This document shows positions 27,072 through 36,167 of a stretch of 64,000 nucleotides of DNA, piece by piece (position 1 is the first letter of the stretch; every line of letters begins with the position of its first letter). A model generated the notes under the pieces. The model worked only from the letters and a program-made list of their open reading frames with translations, made no database searches and was not told the DNA's origin. The stretch covers positions 1-64,000 of the forward strand of contig NZ_CYSG01000019.1 in NCBI RefSeq assembly GCF_001457775.1, written 5' to 3'. Origin of the DNA: Phaeobacter sp. CECT 5382. GTDB lineage: Bacteria; Pseudomonadota; Alphaproteobacteria; Rhodobacterales; Rhodobacteraceae. Made by a program: the position numbers and the translations under genes.

Positions 27072-27099
27072 ATTATTTCACAAAATTTACCATGTTCAA
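27072..27099 (-). promoter_or_regulatory. candidate sigma-70-type promoter of the lipoprotein gene
   Basis: On the minus strand TTGAAC (27099-27094) and AATAAT (27077-27072) are 16 bases apart and lie 22 bases upstream of the lipoprotein ATG. The block 27060-27110 is the most AT-rich of the secretion locus and may also hold the gspC promoter. Confidence 0.4.
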
Positions 27100-27205
27100 C
27101 ATAGCCCGTCTATCTGCCCGCCCCTGCTGTGGGTCAGTTGTACCGCCACCTGTGACCCATATGCGCCTGCCTGTCCGGCGTCTCAACGAAAGCTGAAAGA
27201 CGCCG

Positions 27206-27676
27206 ATGCGCCTGATTGCTGCGATATTGACCTGTGGTGCCCTGGCGCTGGCGGCGCTGGCCGGGCAGGAACTGTGGCTACTGCTGACTGCAGCACCGCA
27301 AAAGGACACTGGCGTACAAATCGCTGCCGTCTCGCAGTCTGACGCCCCGCGCCCACCACAGAAACAGGCACACCGCTGGCCCGCCCTGTTTGGGGAAAGG
27401 CAACCACCAAAGCCCACAGCCGCCGCCACGCCACAGGCTGCACCACAGCCACCAAAGACGCCAAAGCCTCCGATCGAAAGCCTAGGCTATGTGCTCAAAG
27501 GCCGGGTGCAGGCCGGCCCCGCGACCTGGGCTATCGTCTCGCATCCCAGCGGCGAACAACTGGTGCGTCAGGGTGATGCGCTGCGCGCGGGGATCACGAT
27601 TGCCCGCATCGACGCCAAAGGACTGTGGATTTCGCGTGAAGGGGATGCGCCGGAATTGCTGGAATTCACGCAATAG
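27206..27676 (+). CDS. gspC: Type II secretion protein C (inner-membrane clamp)
   Basis: The 156-residue protein has an N-terminal membrane helix (IAAILTCGALALAALAGQEL), a proline-rich linker (PQAAPQPPKTPKPP) and a small beta domain like the HR domain (LGYVLKGRVQAGPATWAIVS, LVRQGDALRAGITIARIDAKGLWI). The HR domain contacts the secretin. There is no C-terminal PDZ domain, so it is the short form found in some systems. It lies alone on the plus strand, convergent to gspF, 36 bases apart. Confidence 0.75.
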   Translation: MRLIAAILTCGALALAALAGQELWLLLTAAPQKDTGVQIAAVSQSDAPRPPQKQAHRWPALFGERQPPKPTAAATPQAAPQPPKTPKPPIESLGYVLKGRVQAGPATWAIVSHPSGEQLVRQGDALRAGITIARIDAKGLWISREGDAPELLEFTQ

Positions 27677-27712
27677 CGCCCGCCCCTTTGGCTGCTGGGG
27701 CAGCAGAGGAGG

Positions 27713-28972
27713 TCAGCCTGCGACCACCGCCTGCAGATCAAAGATCGGCAGCAGTACCGCCAGAACAATCACCAGCACCAGCCCCCCGACAAGCATCATC
27801 AAAGCAGGCTCTAACAGAGCGGCAATGCGCTTTCTCTCGGTCGAGAGCCGGTGTTCCACCAGCGTCGCTGCGCGCTCAGACATCCGAGCCAGACGCACCG
27901 AGACCTCGCCGGCGGCGATCAGTTGCCGCGCCACCGGCGGCAGAAACGACAGCCGCTCCAGAGCGCTGGACAGGTTTTCGCCCTGACGCACCGCGGTTGC
28001 AACCGCGCGCCCCTCGGTCTGAAACCGGGCAATGGTCAGCACCTCAACGGCGCTGTCGGCCGCATTCAGCACCGCGTGGCGCGCGCCCAGCACCAGCGCC
28101 AGGGTGCGCAGATATTGCACCGCCGCCGAAAGCCGCATCAGCCGCCCCACCAGAGGCAGGCGCAGCAGCAGCCGGTCGCGCCGCAGCCGCAGCCCCGGCA
28201 CCCGTGGCACCAGGACAAGAAACCCTGCCAGAAACAGCAGCCCGGCGCCAATCAGCAGGGCGTTGTCCCGGATCAGATCCGACACCGCCAGTACTGCCCG
28301 CGTCAAAGGCGGCAGGGGCCGCCCGGAAAGTTCAAACATGGCGACAATTTCAGGTGCGACATTGACCATCAAAATGGCGCAGACCAGCAAGGAGACCGCC
28401 GCCACAAAGCCCGGATAGATCAGCGCCGTGGCAATCTGCGCTTTGTCACTGCCCAGCTGTTCCAAATGATCCGCCAGAGCGTTGAACACCACTGCCAGCT
28501 CTCCGGCAGTTTCACCAGCGCGCAGGGCCGCCAGATAATAGGGCGCAAAACCTGCCCCCGCCTGGCTCAGCGCCTCTGACAGGCGGGCCCCATCCAGCAG
28601 GGCAGCGCGTGTTTCGGCCGCCACCGCATCCAGCGCCGAATGGCCGCCTGTGCGCACCGCTTCAAGGGCGGCTTCCACCGGCAGCTCCGCCCCCAGCATC
28701 ACCGCCATCTGGCGGGTGAAGACCGCCTGCAGATCCGGGCTGAGCCGATGCCTGCGGGACGCAAACAGCCGCCGGGCGCTTTCACCGATACCCGGTTTCG
28801 ACTCCGCTCCGGAAACTGGCCTGGAAGCGAGCGCGCGGGTCTCCTGCAGCTCGGCAACAAAAAGATCCTGCTCCGCCAGCTGGGCGCTGGCATCGCGTTC
28901 GGTTTCGGCCACCACAGTGCCACTGCGCCGCCGACCCGCGCTGGTATAGGCGATATAACGATAGGCCTTCAC
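27713..28972 (-). CDS. gspF: Type II secretion inner-membrane platform protein F
   Basis: The 419-residue protein has two copies of the T2SF domain, one starting near residue 85 (FTRQMAVMLGAELPVEAAL...) and one near 285 (YLRTLALVLGARHAVLNAAD...), with three membrane helices in the family's positions. It forms the core of the inner-membrane platform. The start is a GTG that overlaps the gspE stop by four bases (GTGA). Length agrees with the family. Confidence 0.93.
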   Translation of the reverse strand: MKAYRYIAYTSAGRRRSGTVVAETERDASAQLAEQDLFVAELQETRALASRPVSGAESKPGIGESARRLFASRRHRLSPDLQAVFTRQMAVMLGAELPVEAALEAVRTGGHSALDAVAAETRAALLDGARLSEALSQAGAGFAPYYLAALRAGETAGELAVVFNALADHLEQLGSDKAQIATALIYPGFVAAVSLLVCAILMVNVAPEIVAMFELSGRPLPPLTRAVLAVSDLIRDNALLIGAGLLFLAGFLVLVPRVPGLRLRRDRLLLRLPLVGRLMRLSAAVQYLRTLALVLGARHAVLNAADSAVEVLTIARFQTEGRAVATAVRQGENLSSALERLSFLPPVARQLIAAGEVSVRLARMSERAATLVEHRLSTERKRIAALLEPALMMLVGGLVLVIVLAVLLPIFDLQAVVAG

Positions 28973-30423
28973 GCCACATCCCCGACCACGCGCAGGGCTT
29001 CCGCCAGGCTGACCTCGCCTGTGGTCACCGCCAACAGCCCCTGCCCGATCAGGCTCTCCTGCGCGCCAAGCGCCAGCGCCTTCAGCTCGGCCTCGCTGAC
29101 GCCCCGATCGATGGCGGCGGTGACCCTATCGGTGACCTCTGCCATTTCAAAAATACCGATGCGCCCCGCATGGCCGCTGCCGTTGCAACTGGCACAGCCC
29201 TGTGGCGCCTGGATCTGCGCAGGCACAGAAACCCCGTGGCGCTGAAACAGCGCGGCTTCGTCCGGGGTTGGCACCTGCGCCTTGCGACACGTGGGACACA
29301 GCCTGCGCAGCAGGCGCTGTGCGATCACTCCGCGCAGGGTCGCCGCAATCAGGAAATTATCAAGGCCAAGGTCGCGCAGCCGCACGATGGCCCCGACCGA
29401 ACTGTTGGCATGCAGCGAGGAAAACACCAGATGGCCGGTCAGCGCGGCCTGCGCGGCCGTCTGCGCGGTTTCCTGATCGCGGATCTCGCCGACCAGAATG
29501 ACATCCGGATCCTGACGCAGGGTGGCACGCAGCCCGGCGGCAAAGCTCATGCCGATCTCGGCATTGATCTGGCTTTGACTGATGCCGGGCAGATCATATT
29601 CGATGGGATCTTCCACCGTGACGATATTGCGCTCGGCCCGGTCGGCCAGCTGCAACAGCGAATACAGCGTCGTGGTCTTGCCCGCGCCGGTTGGACCTGT
29701 CGCCAGGATGATACCGTTGGGAAACCCCGAAAGTCGCCGCAATAGAGCCTGTTGTTGCGGCGAAAGCCCCAGATCGCCCAGGGGCCGTAGCCCGGTAGAA
29801 CGGTCCAGAATCCTGAGCACGATACGTTCACCGTAATGGCCGGGCAGCGAGCTGACCCGGGTGTCGATCTGACGGCCTGCCAGCGCCAGCGGGATACGGC
29901 CATCCTGCGGCAGCCGGGTCTCGGCGATATCCAGCCCCGCCATCACCTTGAGCCGCGACACGATCCGGCGCACCGGCACATCCGCGCGATCCATCACCTC
30001 TTGCAAAAACCCATCAATGCGCATGCGCACCCGCAGCCCGCCTTCGTGCGGTTCAATATGCAGGTCCGAAGCGCCGCTTTGCACCGCCCGGCGCAGCAGC
30101 TGATTGACTAGGGTGATCACCGGCGCATCGCCCGGCTCATCCAGCAGGTCGCGCTGGCGGCGGGCAAAGGCCTGCTCCTCAAGATCAAAGCACAGCTCCG
30201 GCGCGTCGCCGACCTCTGCCGCGCTTTGCTGATAGACCCGCGCCAGGGCCGCTTCAAAACCAGGCAGGTCCAGCGCCTGATAGGTCATGGCCGGGTTCAG
30301 CCCGATGCGGCGCTGCGCCTCGCGCAGCCCCAGCTGGGTGACGCCGGGCCCGGCCATCAGGCAGTCCCCTTCGAGCAGCACCTGCTGGTCGCGGGCAAAG
30401 GAGAAGGGCAGCCTAGTTGCCAC
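28969..30423 (-). CDS. gspE: Type II secretion ATPase E
   Basis: The traffic ATPase of the system carries a Walker A motif GPTGAGKTTTLYSL near residue 242, the Asp box region ILRDPDVILVGEIRD-like (LRQDPDVILVGEIRDQETA) and the tetracysteine zinc motif CPTCRK...CASCNG near residues 375-410, which distinguishes GspE/PilB from PilT. The start is uncertain. A GTG at 30423 overlaps the gspD stop and keeps the conserved RLPFSFARDQQVLL segment. An ATG at 30357 has a better ribosome-binding site (AAGGGGA) but would remove that segment. I prefer the GTG (484 residues). Confidence 0.92.
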   Translation of the reverse strand: MATRLPFSFARDQQVLLEGDCLMAGPGVTQLGLREAQRRIGLNPAMTYQALDLPGFEAALARVYQQSAAEVGDAPELCFDLEEQAFARRQRDLLDEPGDAPVITLVNQLLRRAVQSGASDLHIEPHEGGLRVRMRIDGFLQEVMDRADVPVRRIVSRLKVMAGLDIAETRLPQDGRIPLALAGRQIDTRVSSLPGHYGERIVLRILDRSTGLRPLGDLGLSPQQQALLRRLSGFPNGIILATGPTGAGKTTTLYSLLQLADRAERNIVTVEDPIEYDLPGISQSQINAEIGMSFAAGLRATLRQDPDVILVGEIRDQETAQTAAQAALTGHLVFSSLHANSSVGAIVRLRDLGLDNFLIAATLRGVIAQRLLRRLCPTCRKAQVPTPDEAALFQRHGVSVPAQIQAPQGCASCNGSGHAGRIGIFEMAEVTDRVTAAIDRGVSEAELKALALGAQESLIGQGLLAVTTGEVSLAEALRVVGDVA

Positions 30424-32419
30424 TGCCAAAGCGGAGCCTGCTCGGGAGAGGGGGGAAATTGCGCCGCTGTGCGACATCATCAATAAACCCGGCATCAAAG
30501 GGCTGGTTCAGATCGGCGCCGTCAAAGGGCAGCGCGCCCAGCTGGTTGCGGGGGAACTTGCCATCATCGACCGGCGTGATCGCGGCACTGACGTTTTGCG
30601 CCTTGCGCGACAGCTGGCGGGTGATCCGCTTTGCCTCGGCCTCGCTTGACACCCCCTGCGGGCGCAACAGCACCAACAGAACCCGCTGATTGCTGTTGGC
30701 ATTCTTGCCGCGAAACAGCCCGCCTACCAATGGCAGCTCGGCTAGGCCCGGCACCTTCTGGCTGACCCCGCCGGAGCCGTTTTCCAGCAGCCCGCCCAGC
30801 ATGATCACATTGCCATCGCGCACCAGCGCTGTGGTCGAGAGCGAGCGCCGCGAGGTGATCTCTCCGCCCGAAGAGGCGGTGGTATTGGTCAGGTTAGAGA
30901 CTTCCTGCTTGATCACCATGCGCACGGTGCGGTCGGCATTGATCTGCGGCGTCACATTCAGGGTGAGACCAACGTCCTGGCGTTCGATGGTCTGAAACGG
31001 GTTATCCACCGAGCTGCCATCGCTGACGGTGGAATAGCTGCCGGTGACAAAAGGCACATTCTGCGCCACCACGATTTCGGCTTCCTGATTGTTCAGGGTC
31101 AGGATCGAAGGGGTCGACAACAGCCGGGTGGAATTCACCGAGGCAATGGCAGTTAGCAGACCAACGATCCCATCGCCGCTGTCATTGCGTTTGGCGCCGC
31201 CAAAGACACCGCCGGACCCCAGCGCCGGGGTGGTGCCACTGCTGACAGAAGAAATCAGATTGGTCAGGCTGGACCGGCCCGGCAGATCAAACTGGGCGCC
31301 CCCCACCAGAGCATTGTTCAGAACCGCGCCGAACTGCACCGAAAGATCGGACAATCCTTCGACCGACATCTCGAAAATAACCGCCTCGACCAGAACCTGC
31401 GTCGGGCGCTGATCAAGATAACGCACCATCTGGACAATATCGGCAATGCGCTCCTGCGGGGCCGAGATCAGCAACGTATTGGTCTGCAGCTCTGGCACAA
31501 TGCGCACCGGCGCGCGCACATCGCTGCCGCCATCGGTATTGAGGGTGCGCATCACCACATCGGCAATCGAGGCCGCATCGGCATAGTTCAGCGGCACGGT
31601 GCGCGACACCACGGTATTGCGCTGGGTGTCCAGCTCGTCCACCAGCAGCCGCACCCGGTGGCGCAGCGCCTCGGAGCCGGAAATCAGCAAGGCATTCGAG
31701 CGCCGGTCGACACTCACGGAGGATCCTGCCGGGATCAGATCCATCGACTGCACCACCTGCAGCACATCCGCCGCATTGGCGTTTTGCAGCCGCAGGATCT
31801 CGATCGGCGGCGCCGCACGCGGCTGGTCCAGCCGTTCGATCAGCCGGGTGATCCGGTTCAGGTTGGCACTGCGGTCGGAAATGATCAGCCGCTTGGCACC
31901 GGGCACCGGCGTCATCACCGCCTCGGCCGGCAACAGCGGACGCACCACTTCGATCACCTCCTGCAGCGGGATCTCCTTCACCGGGATCACCCGGGTTTCA
32001 AAGCCACTGGGCAGCCCGGCGCTGCCCCCCGTCGACAGCTCACGCGCGACATTCATCGGCACGATGCGATCCGCGCCCGCGCCTTCGATCAGGGTCAGCC
32101 GGTTGAGCTCCAGCACCGACAGAAAGACCTCAAAGAGATCCTGCGGCGACATCTGGTCCGGCGCCAGCACCGTCACGGTGCCGCGCACGCCGGGGTCCAG
32201 CACAAAGCTGCGGCCGGTGGCCTCTGAAACGATTTCGACAAAATTGCGCAGCTCCGCATCGCGCAGGTCCAGCGTCACCTGCGCCTGTATCGGCTGCCCC
32301 CAGAACAGGCTGAGCGTCAGGCAAAATACCAACCGCCCCAGCCAGAGCCGGAGGATCCGTGCAACAGTGGCCTGTACCGAAGCGACCTGTACCGGGTGCG
32401 TCTCTGCGAGCGATTTCAT
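30413..32419 (-). CDS. gspD: Type II secretion outer-membrane secretin D
   Basis: The 668-residue protein has a signal peptide ending near residue 46 (LVFCLTLSLFWGQPIQAQ), N0-N3 domains (VTLDLRDAELRNFVEIVSEA, then VIEVVRPLLPAEA and VLQVVQSMDLIPAG) and the C-terminal secretin pore domain (VLVEAVIFEMSVEGL to VPGLAELPLVGGLFRG, with the typical P-L-x-G-x-L-F end). It forms the outer-membrane exit channel. It is the first gene of a gspDEF unit on the minus strand and is followed by an 11-base overlap with gspE. The gene ends at TAG 30413. Confidence 0.94.
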   Translation of the reverse strand: MKSLAETHPVQVASVQATVARILRLWLGRLVFCLTLSLFWGQPIQAQVTLDLRDAELRNFVEIVSEATGRSFVLDPGVRGTVTVLAPDQMSPQDLFEVFLSVLELNRLTLIEGAGADRIVPMNVARELSTGGSAGLPSGFETRVIPVKEIPLQEVIEVVRPLLPAEAVMTPVPGAKRLIISDRSANLNRITRLIERLDQPRAAPPIEILRLQNANAADVLQVVQSMDLIPAGSSVSVDRRSNALLISGSEALRHRVRLLVDELDTQRNTVVSRTVPLNYADAASIADVVMRTLNTDGGSDVRAPVRIVPELQTNTLLISAPQERIADIVQMVRYLDQRPTQVLVEAVIFEMSVEGLSDLSVQFGAVLNNALVGGAQFDLPGRSSLTNLISSVSSGTTPALGSGGVFGGAKRNDSGDGIVGLLTAIASVNSTRLLSTPSILTLNNQEAEIVVAQNVPFVTGSYSTVSDGSSVDNPFQTIERQDVGLTLNVTPQINADRTVRMVIKQEVSNLTNTTASSGGEITSRRSLSTTALVRDGNVIMLGGLLENGSGGVSQKVPGLAELPLVGGLFRGKNANSNQRVLLVLLRPQGVSSEAEAKRITRQLSRKAQNVSAAITPVDDGKFPRNQLGALPFDGADLNQPFDAGFIDDVAQRRNFPPLPSRLRFGSGN

Positions 32420-32443
32420 AGGCGGCTCTTTTACTGATGCGGA

Positions 32444-32474
32444 CGGCTGCAGAGTTTTACAGAATCTGCAGCCG
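32444..32474. promoter_or_regulatory. inverted repeat upstream of gspD
   Basis: Perfect ten-base arms (CGGCTGCAGA and TCTGCAGCCG) flank an 11-base loop, 25 bases upstream of the gspD ATG. There is no T-run on either side, so an operator or 5' leader hairpin is more likely than a terminator. Confidence 0.45.
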
Positions 32475-32507
32475 CCGCTGTCTTACGTGTTCACGGACAC
32501 CATAAAG

Positions 32508-32545
32508 GAAATGCGCCCAAAACCCATGGTTTTCTGACGCATTTC
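32508..32545. other. nested inverted repeat between rmlA and gspD
   Basis: GAAATGCG (32508-32515) pairs with CGCATTTC (32538-32545), and inside it AAAACC pairs with GGTTTT. It lies in the 200-base gap after rmlA. It may reduce read-through from the rml operon into gspDEF, although no T-tract follows. Confidence 0.4.
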
Positions 32546-32619
32546 TCAATATGTGCGGCTAAACAGCAAGGTCGCCACAAACTGTGCTATAGACGCCCGC
32601 CCAGAACTTAACCCGGCCT

Positions 32620-33501
32620 CTAGGCCAGCAAGCCCTCCAGGTAGCGGCCATAATCGTTTTTGGCAAAAAGCCGGGCGCGGGCCTGCAGCTGGGCGCGGTC
32701 AATCCAGCCCTGTTCAAAGGCGATCTCTTCCGGGCAGCCGGTCTGCAACCCCTGACGTTCCTGCAGGGTGCGCACGAAATTGCCCGCATCCAGCAAGGAT
32801 CCATGGGTGCCGGTATCAAGCCAGGCATAGCCACGGCCCATGGTTTCAACCCGCAGATCGCCAGCATCCAGATACATCTGCAAAAGATCGGTGATCTCCA
32901 GCTCGCCACGTGGCGAGGGTTTGACCGCCCGGGCCCGTTCCGCCGCAGTGCCATCCAGGAAATAGAGCCCGGTCACCGCATAATTCGACGGCGGCACTTC
33001 GGGTTTTTCGATGATCTGGTGGGCGGTGCCATCGGCTTCGAATTCGACCACGCCATAGCGTTCCGGATCCGAGACATGATAGCCAAAGACGGTGCCGCCG
33101 CTGTCTTGCGCATCGGCTGCCGCCAGCAGTTTCGGCAAGCCATGGCCAAAGAAGATATTGTCGCCCAGCACCAGGGCAGAGGGTGCCCCTGCCAGGAAGT
33201 CTTCGGCCAGAATAAAGGCCTGCGCCAGCCCGTCGGGGCTTGGCTGTACCACATAGGTGAGCTCGACGCCCCACTGGCTGCCATCGCCCAGGGTGCGTTT
33301 GAACTGCTCCTGATCCTGCGGTGTGGTGATTACGCAGATCTCACGGATCCCCGCCAGCATCAGCACCGACAGCGGGTAATAGACCATCGGTTTGTCATAG
33401 ATTGGCAGGAGCTGCTTCGACACGCCCATGGTGATCGGGTAAAGCCGGGTGCCGGATCCACCGGCCAGAATAATGCCCTTACGTGCTGTTTGTGCGGTCA
33501 T
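32620..33501 (-). CDS. rmlA: Glucose-1-phosphate thymidylyltransferase
   Basis: The 293-residue enzyme makes dTDP-glucose, the first step of dTDP-L-rhamnose synthesis. The N-terminal motif [19 protein letters not shown], then [18 protein letters not shown] and the [10 protein letters not shown] segment are characteristic of RmlA. The start at 33501 overlaps the rmlD stop as ATGA; a longer reading frame upstream is not conserved. It is the last gene of rmlCBDA. A TAG stop is followed by a gap of 200 bases to gspD. Confidence 0.97.
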   Translation of the reverse strand: MTAQTARKGIILAGGSGTRLYPITMGVSKQLLPIYDKPMVYYPLSVLMLAGIREICVITTPQDQEQFKRTLGDGSQWGVELTYVVQPSPDGLAQAFILAEDFLAGAPSALVLGDNIFFGHGLPKLLAAADAQDSGGTVFGYHVSDPERYGVVEFEADGTAHQIIEKPEVPPSNYAVTGLYFLDGTAAERARAVKPSPRGELEITDLLQMYLDAGDLRVETMGRGYAWLDTGTHGSLLDAGNFVRTLQERQGLQTGCPEEIAFEQGWIDRAQLQARARLFAKNDYGRYLEGLLA

Positions 33502-34346
33502 GCACTCTCTCCCAAATCTTTCAAAATCGCATCCAGCCCGATCTGCCAATCCGGCGGATACAGGCCAAAAACAGTCTCTAATGTAGTACAATCCAGCCTG
33601 GAGTTCAGCGGCCGCTGTGCAGGGGTCGGATAGTCACTGCTTGGAATACCCGCCACCTCGCAAGCGATCCCGGCACGGCTGAAAATCGCTTCGGCAAAGC
33701 CCGCCCAGGAGGTCTCGGGACTGCCACCATAGTGATAAATCCCGGCCTTACCCGGATCCGATGCCAGCTGGCGCGCCACCTCAAGACAGGTGGCTGCAAT
33801 ATCGCGCGCCGGGGTTGGGGCACCGATCTGATCCGCCACAATGGTCAGGCGCGCGCGTTCGGCGCCCAGCCGCAACATCGTCTTGATGAAGTTCTGGCCA
33901 TGGGCCGACACCACCCAGGAAGTGCGCAGCACCGCAAAGCTGCCCCCCGCCGCGACAACCGCCATCTCGCCGGCCAGCTTTGAGCGGCCATAGGCATTGA
34001 GCGGCGCCGGGCAATCATCAGGCCGCCAGGCCCGGGTGCCGCTGCCATCAAAGACATAGTCAGTCGACAGCGTCACAAAGGGGATGCCAAGCGCGGCACA
34101 GGCCTGCGCCATGGCCGCCGGAGCCTCGGCGTTGATCACCTGCGCCAGCGCCTCTTCCGTTTCGGCCTTGTCCACGGCTGTATAGGCAGCGGCATTGATC
34201 ACCGCTGTGGGCCGCATCTCAGAAATCACTGCCGCGCAGGCTGCCGGATCGCTCAGATCCGCCTGCGTCCGGCCCAGGCAGGTCACGCCATCATGGCGCG
34301 CCAGCTCCTGCGCCACTTGACCGGTCTGGCCAAAAACGAGGATCAT
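33498..34346 (-). CDS. rmlD: dTDP-4-dehydrorhamnose reductase
   Basis: The 282-residue enzyme catalyses the last step to dTDP-L-rhamnose. It has the Rossmann motif [11 protein letters not shown], the STDYVFDG motif of the family and the catalytic YGRSKLAGE. Its start overlaps the rmlB stop (ATGA) and its stop overlaps the rmlA start. Length is normal for RmlD. Confidence 0.96.
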   Translation of the reverse strand: MILVFGQTGQVAQELARHDGVTCLGRTQADLSDPAACAAVISEMRPTAVINAAAYTAVDKAETEEALAQVINAEAPAAMAQACAALGIPFVTLSTDYVFDGSGTRAWRPDDCPAPLNAYGRSKLAGEMAVVAAGGSFAVLRTSWVVSAHGQNFIKTMLRLGAERARLTIVADQIGAPTPARDIAATCLEVARQLASDPGKAGIYHYGGSPETSWAGFAEAIFSRAGIACEVAGIPSSDYPTPAQRPLNSRLDCTTLETVFGLYPPDWQIGLDAILKDLGESA

Positions 34347-35395
34347 GCCTTGGTTCCCAGACGCTCGCCGACACCGGCCCGGTCCTGCAGGGCGCGCCAC
34401 CAGGTCTCGTTGTCGAGATACCATTGCACGGTGCGCTCCAGCCCCTCTTCGACCGTCACCGAAGGCCGCCAGCCCAGCTCCTCGCGGATGCGCGAGGGAT
34501 CAATTGCATAGCGGGCATCATGGCCGGGCCGGTCGGTGACAAATGTGATCTGATCGGCATAAGACTTACCGTCAGCACGGGGTCGCTTCTGATCAAGAAT
34601 TGCACAGAGCGTCTGCACCAGCTCAAGATTGGAGCGCTCATTCTCGCCACCGACATTGTAGCTGCGTCCCAGCGCGCCCTTTTGCACCACCAGAAGCAGC
34701 GCATCGGCGTGGTCCTCGACATAGAGCCAGTCGCGCACGTTTGAGCCATCGCCATAGATCGGCAGCGCCTTGCCGGCCAGCGCGTTCAAAATCACCACCG
34801 GGATCAGCTTTTCGGGGAAATGGAAGGGGCCGTAGTTGTTGGAACAATTGGTCAGCACCACCGGCAGCCCGTAGGTCTCGGCCCAGGCGCGTACCAGATG
34901 ATCTGACGCGGCCTTGGAGGCGGAATAGGGCGAGCGCGGATCATAGGCGGTCTCTTCGGTGAACATCACCTCGGGATCATTGGGCAGGGAGCCATAGACC
35001 TCGTCCGTGGAGATGTGATGGAACCGGAAGCTCTCGGGGCGCCCTGCATCCTGCCAGTATTTGCGCGCCGCCTCCAGCATCTGATAGGTGCCGGTGATAT
35101 TGGTCTCGATGAAGTCCCCTGGCCCGTCAATCGAGCGGTCCACATGGCTTTCAGCCGCCAGATGCATCACCGCATCGGGCCTATGTGTCGCAAACCCCCG
35201 GTCCAGCGCGGCGCGGTCGCGGATATCAACCTGCTCAAACGTGTAATTGGCATTGTCCGCCACGCCCGCCACATTTTCCAGACAGGCTGCATAGGTCAGC
35301 GCATCCAGATTGACCACCTGGTGGCCATCCGCAATGGCGCGGCGCACCACGGCAGATCCAATAAAGCCGGCACCACCGGTCACAAGCAGTTTCAT
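34343..35395 (-). CDS. rmlB: dTDP-glucose 4,6-dehydratase
   Basis: The 350-residue enzyme converts dTDP-glucose to the 4-keto-6-deoxy intermediate. Seen motifs are the NAD-binding [11 protein letters not shown], the substrate region STDEVYGSL and the catalytic YSASKAASD, all canonical for RmlB. It starts three bases after the rmlC stop and is coupled to rmlD. Confidence 0.97.
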   Translation of the reverse strand: MKLLVTGGAGFIGSAVVRRAIADGHQVVNLDALTYAACLENVAGVADNANYTFEQVDIRDRAALDRGFATHRPDAVMHLAAESHVDRSIDGPGDFIETNITGTYQMLEAARKYWQDAGRPESFRFHHISTDEVYGSLPNDPEVMFTEETAYDPRSPYSASKAASDHLVRAWAETYGLPVVLTNCSNNYGPFHFPEKLIPVVILNALAGKALPIYGDGSNVRDWLYVEDHADALLLVVQKGALGRSYNVGGENERSNLELVQTLCAILDQKRPRADGKSYADQITFVTDRPGHDARYAIDPSRIREELGWRPSVTVEEGLERTVQWYLDNETWWRALQDRAGVGERLGTKA

Positions 35396-35398
35396 CTG

Positions 35399-35965
35399 TT
35401 ATCCTTCCCACACAAACGGGCTGTCAAAATCAGCAAGCGCGGGCGCGGCGGCATCCTTGTCGCTCAACACCAGCTGGCTCTCAAAGCCCTGATCAAGACC
35501 CCAGTCGATACCGCAGCTGTCCCAGGCCACGGCCCCGTCGCAGTCCGGGGCGTAATAATCGGTGCATTTGTACAGGATCTCGGTATCGGGCGCGCGGGTG
35601 ATGAACCCATGCAAAAATCCCTTGGGCACCAGCAGCTGTTTGCCGTTTTCGGCGCTGAGTTCAATACCGAACCACTGCCCATAGCTGGGTGAGCCTTTGC
35701 GGATATCCACCGCCACATCAAACAAAACCCCGCGCCCACAGCGGACCAATTTATCCTGCGCATGGGGCGGTGCCTGAAAATGCAGCCCCCGCAGGGTCCC
35801 CACCTGAGAGGACAGCGACTGGTTATCTTGGACAAAATCCAGATCAATTCCATGCTCGGACAACTGGTTCCGGTTCCAGCATTCGCTAAAGAAGCCGCGT
35901 GCATCACCAAACCGTCTCGGGGTCAGGATTTTCACACCCTGTAATGGAGTATCCTCAATCTGCAA
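35399..35965 (-). CDS. rmlC: dTDP-4-dehydrorhamnose 3,5-epimerase
   Basis: This cupin enzyme epimerises the keto sugar at C3 and C5. The family motifs FFSECWNRNQL, QDNQSLS, GTLRGLHFQAPPHAQDKLV (with the catalytic His) and FLHGFITRAPDTEILYKCTDYY are present. No ATG lies at the conserved N-terminus; a TTG at 35965 gives 188 residues starting (M)QIEDTPLQGVKIL, the usual beginning, and has GGGA seven bases upstream. A further upstream TTG at 36013 would add 16 residues. rmlC is the first gene of the operon. Confidence 0.94.
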   Translation of the reverse strand: MQIEDTPLQGVKILTPRRFGDARGFFSECWNRNQLSEHGIDLDFVQDNQSLSSQVGTLRGLHFQAPPHAQDKLVRCGRGVLFDVAVDIRKGSPSYGQWFGIELSAENGKQLLVPKGFLHGFITRAPDTEILYKCTDYYAPDCDGAVAWDSCGIDWGLDQGFESQLVLSDKDAAAPALADFDSPFVWEG

Positions 35966-36026
35966 AACCTGTTCCCAGCCTTTTTTCGTCAAAATCCTCG
36001 GCACCCTTAGCAATGCCCGGCTTGGT

Positions 36027-36066
36027 TGTCACCGTGAAGTTGCCCCCCTGAAGGTGTCACCGTGAA
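36027..36066. promoter_or_regulatory. 12-base direct repeats upstream of rmlC
   Basis: TGTCACCGTGAA occurs perfectly at 36027-36038 and 36055-36066, a 28-base period, in the region between the rml operon and the divergent glycosyltransferase gene. This spacing, close to a whole number of helical turns, is what an operator for a dimeric regulator could look like. Confidence 0.5.
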
Positions 36067-36167
36067 ACAGAGGGGCAAACGCGCCATCCCCCACAACCGC
36101 TTGCCTCCTTCGGGCAGAGAAGCCAAAGATGCACATACCTGTCCCCAGATGAATGTGCCGATCCTCC

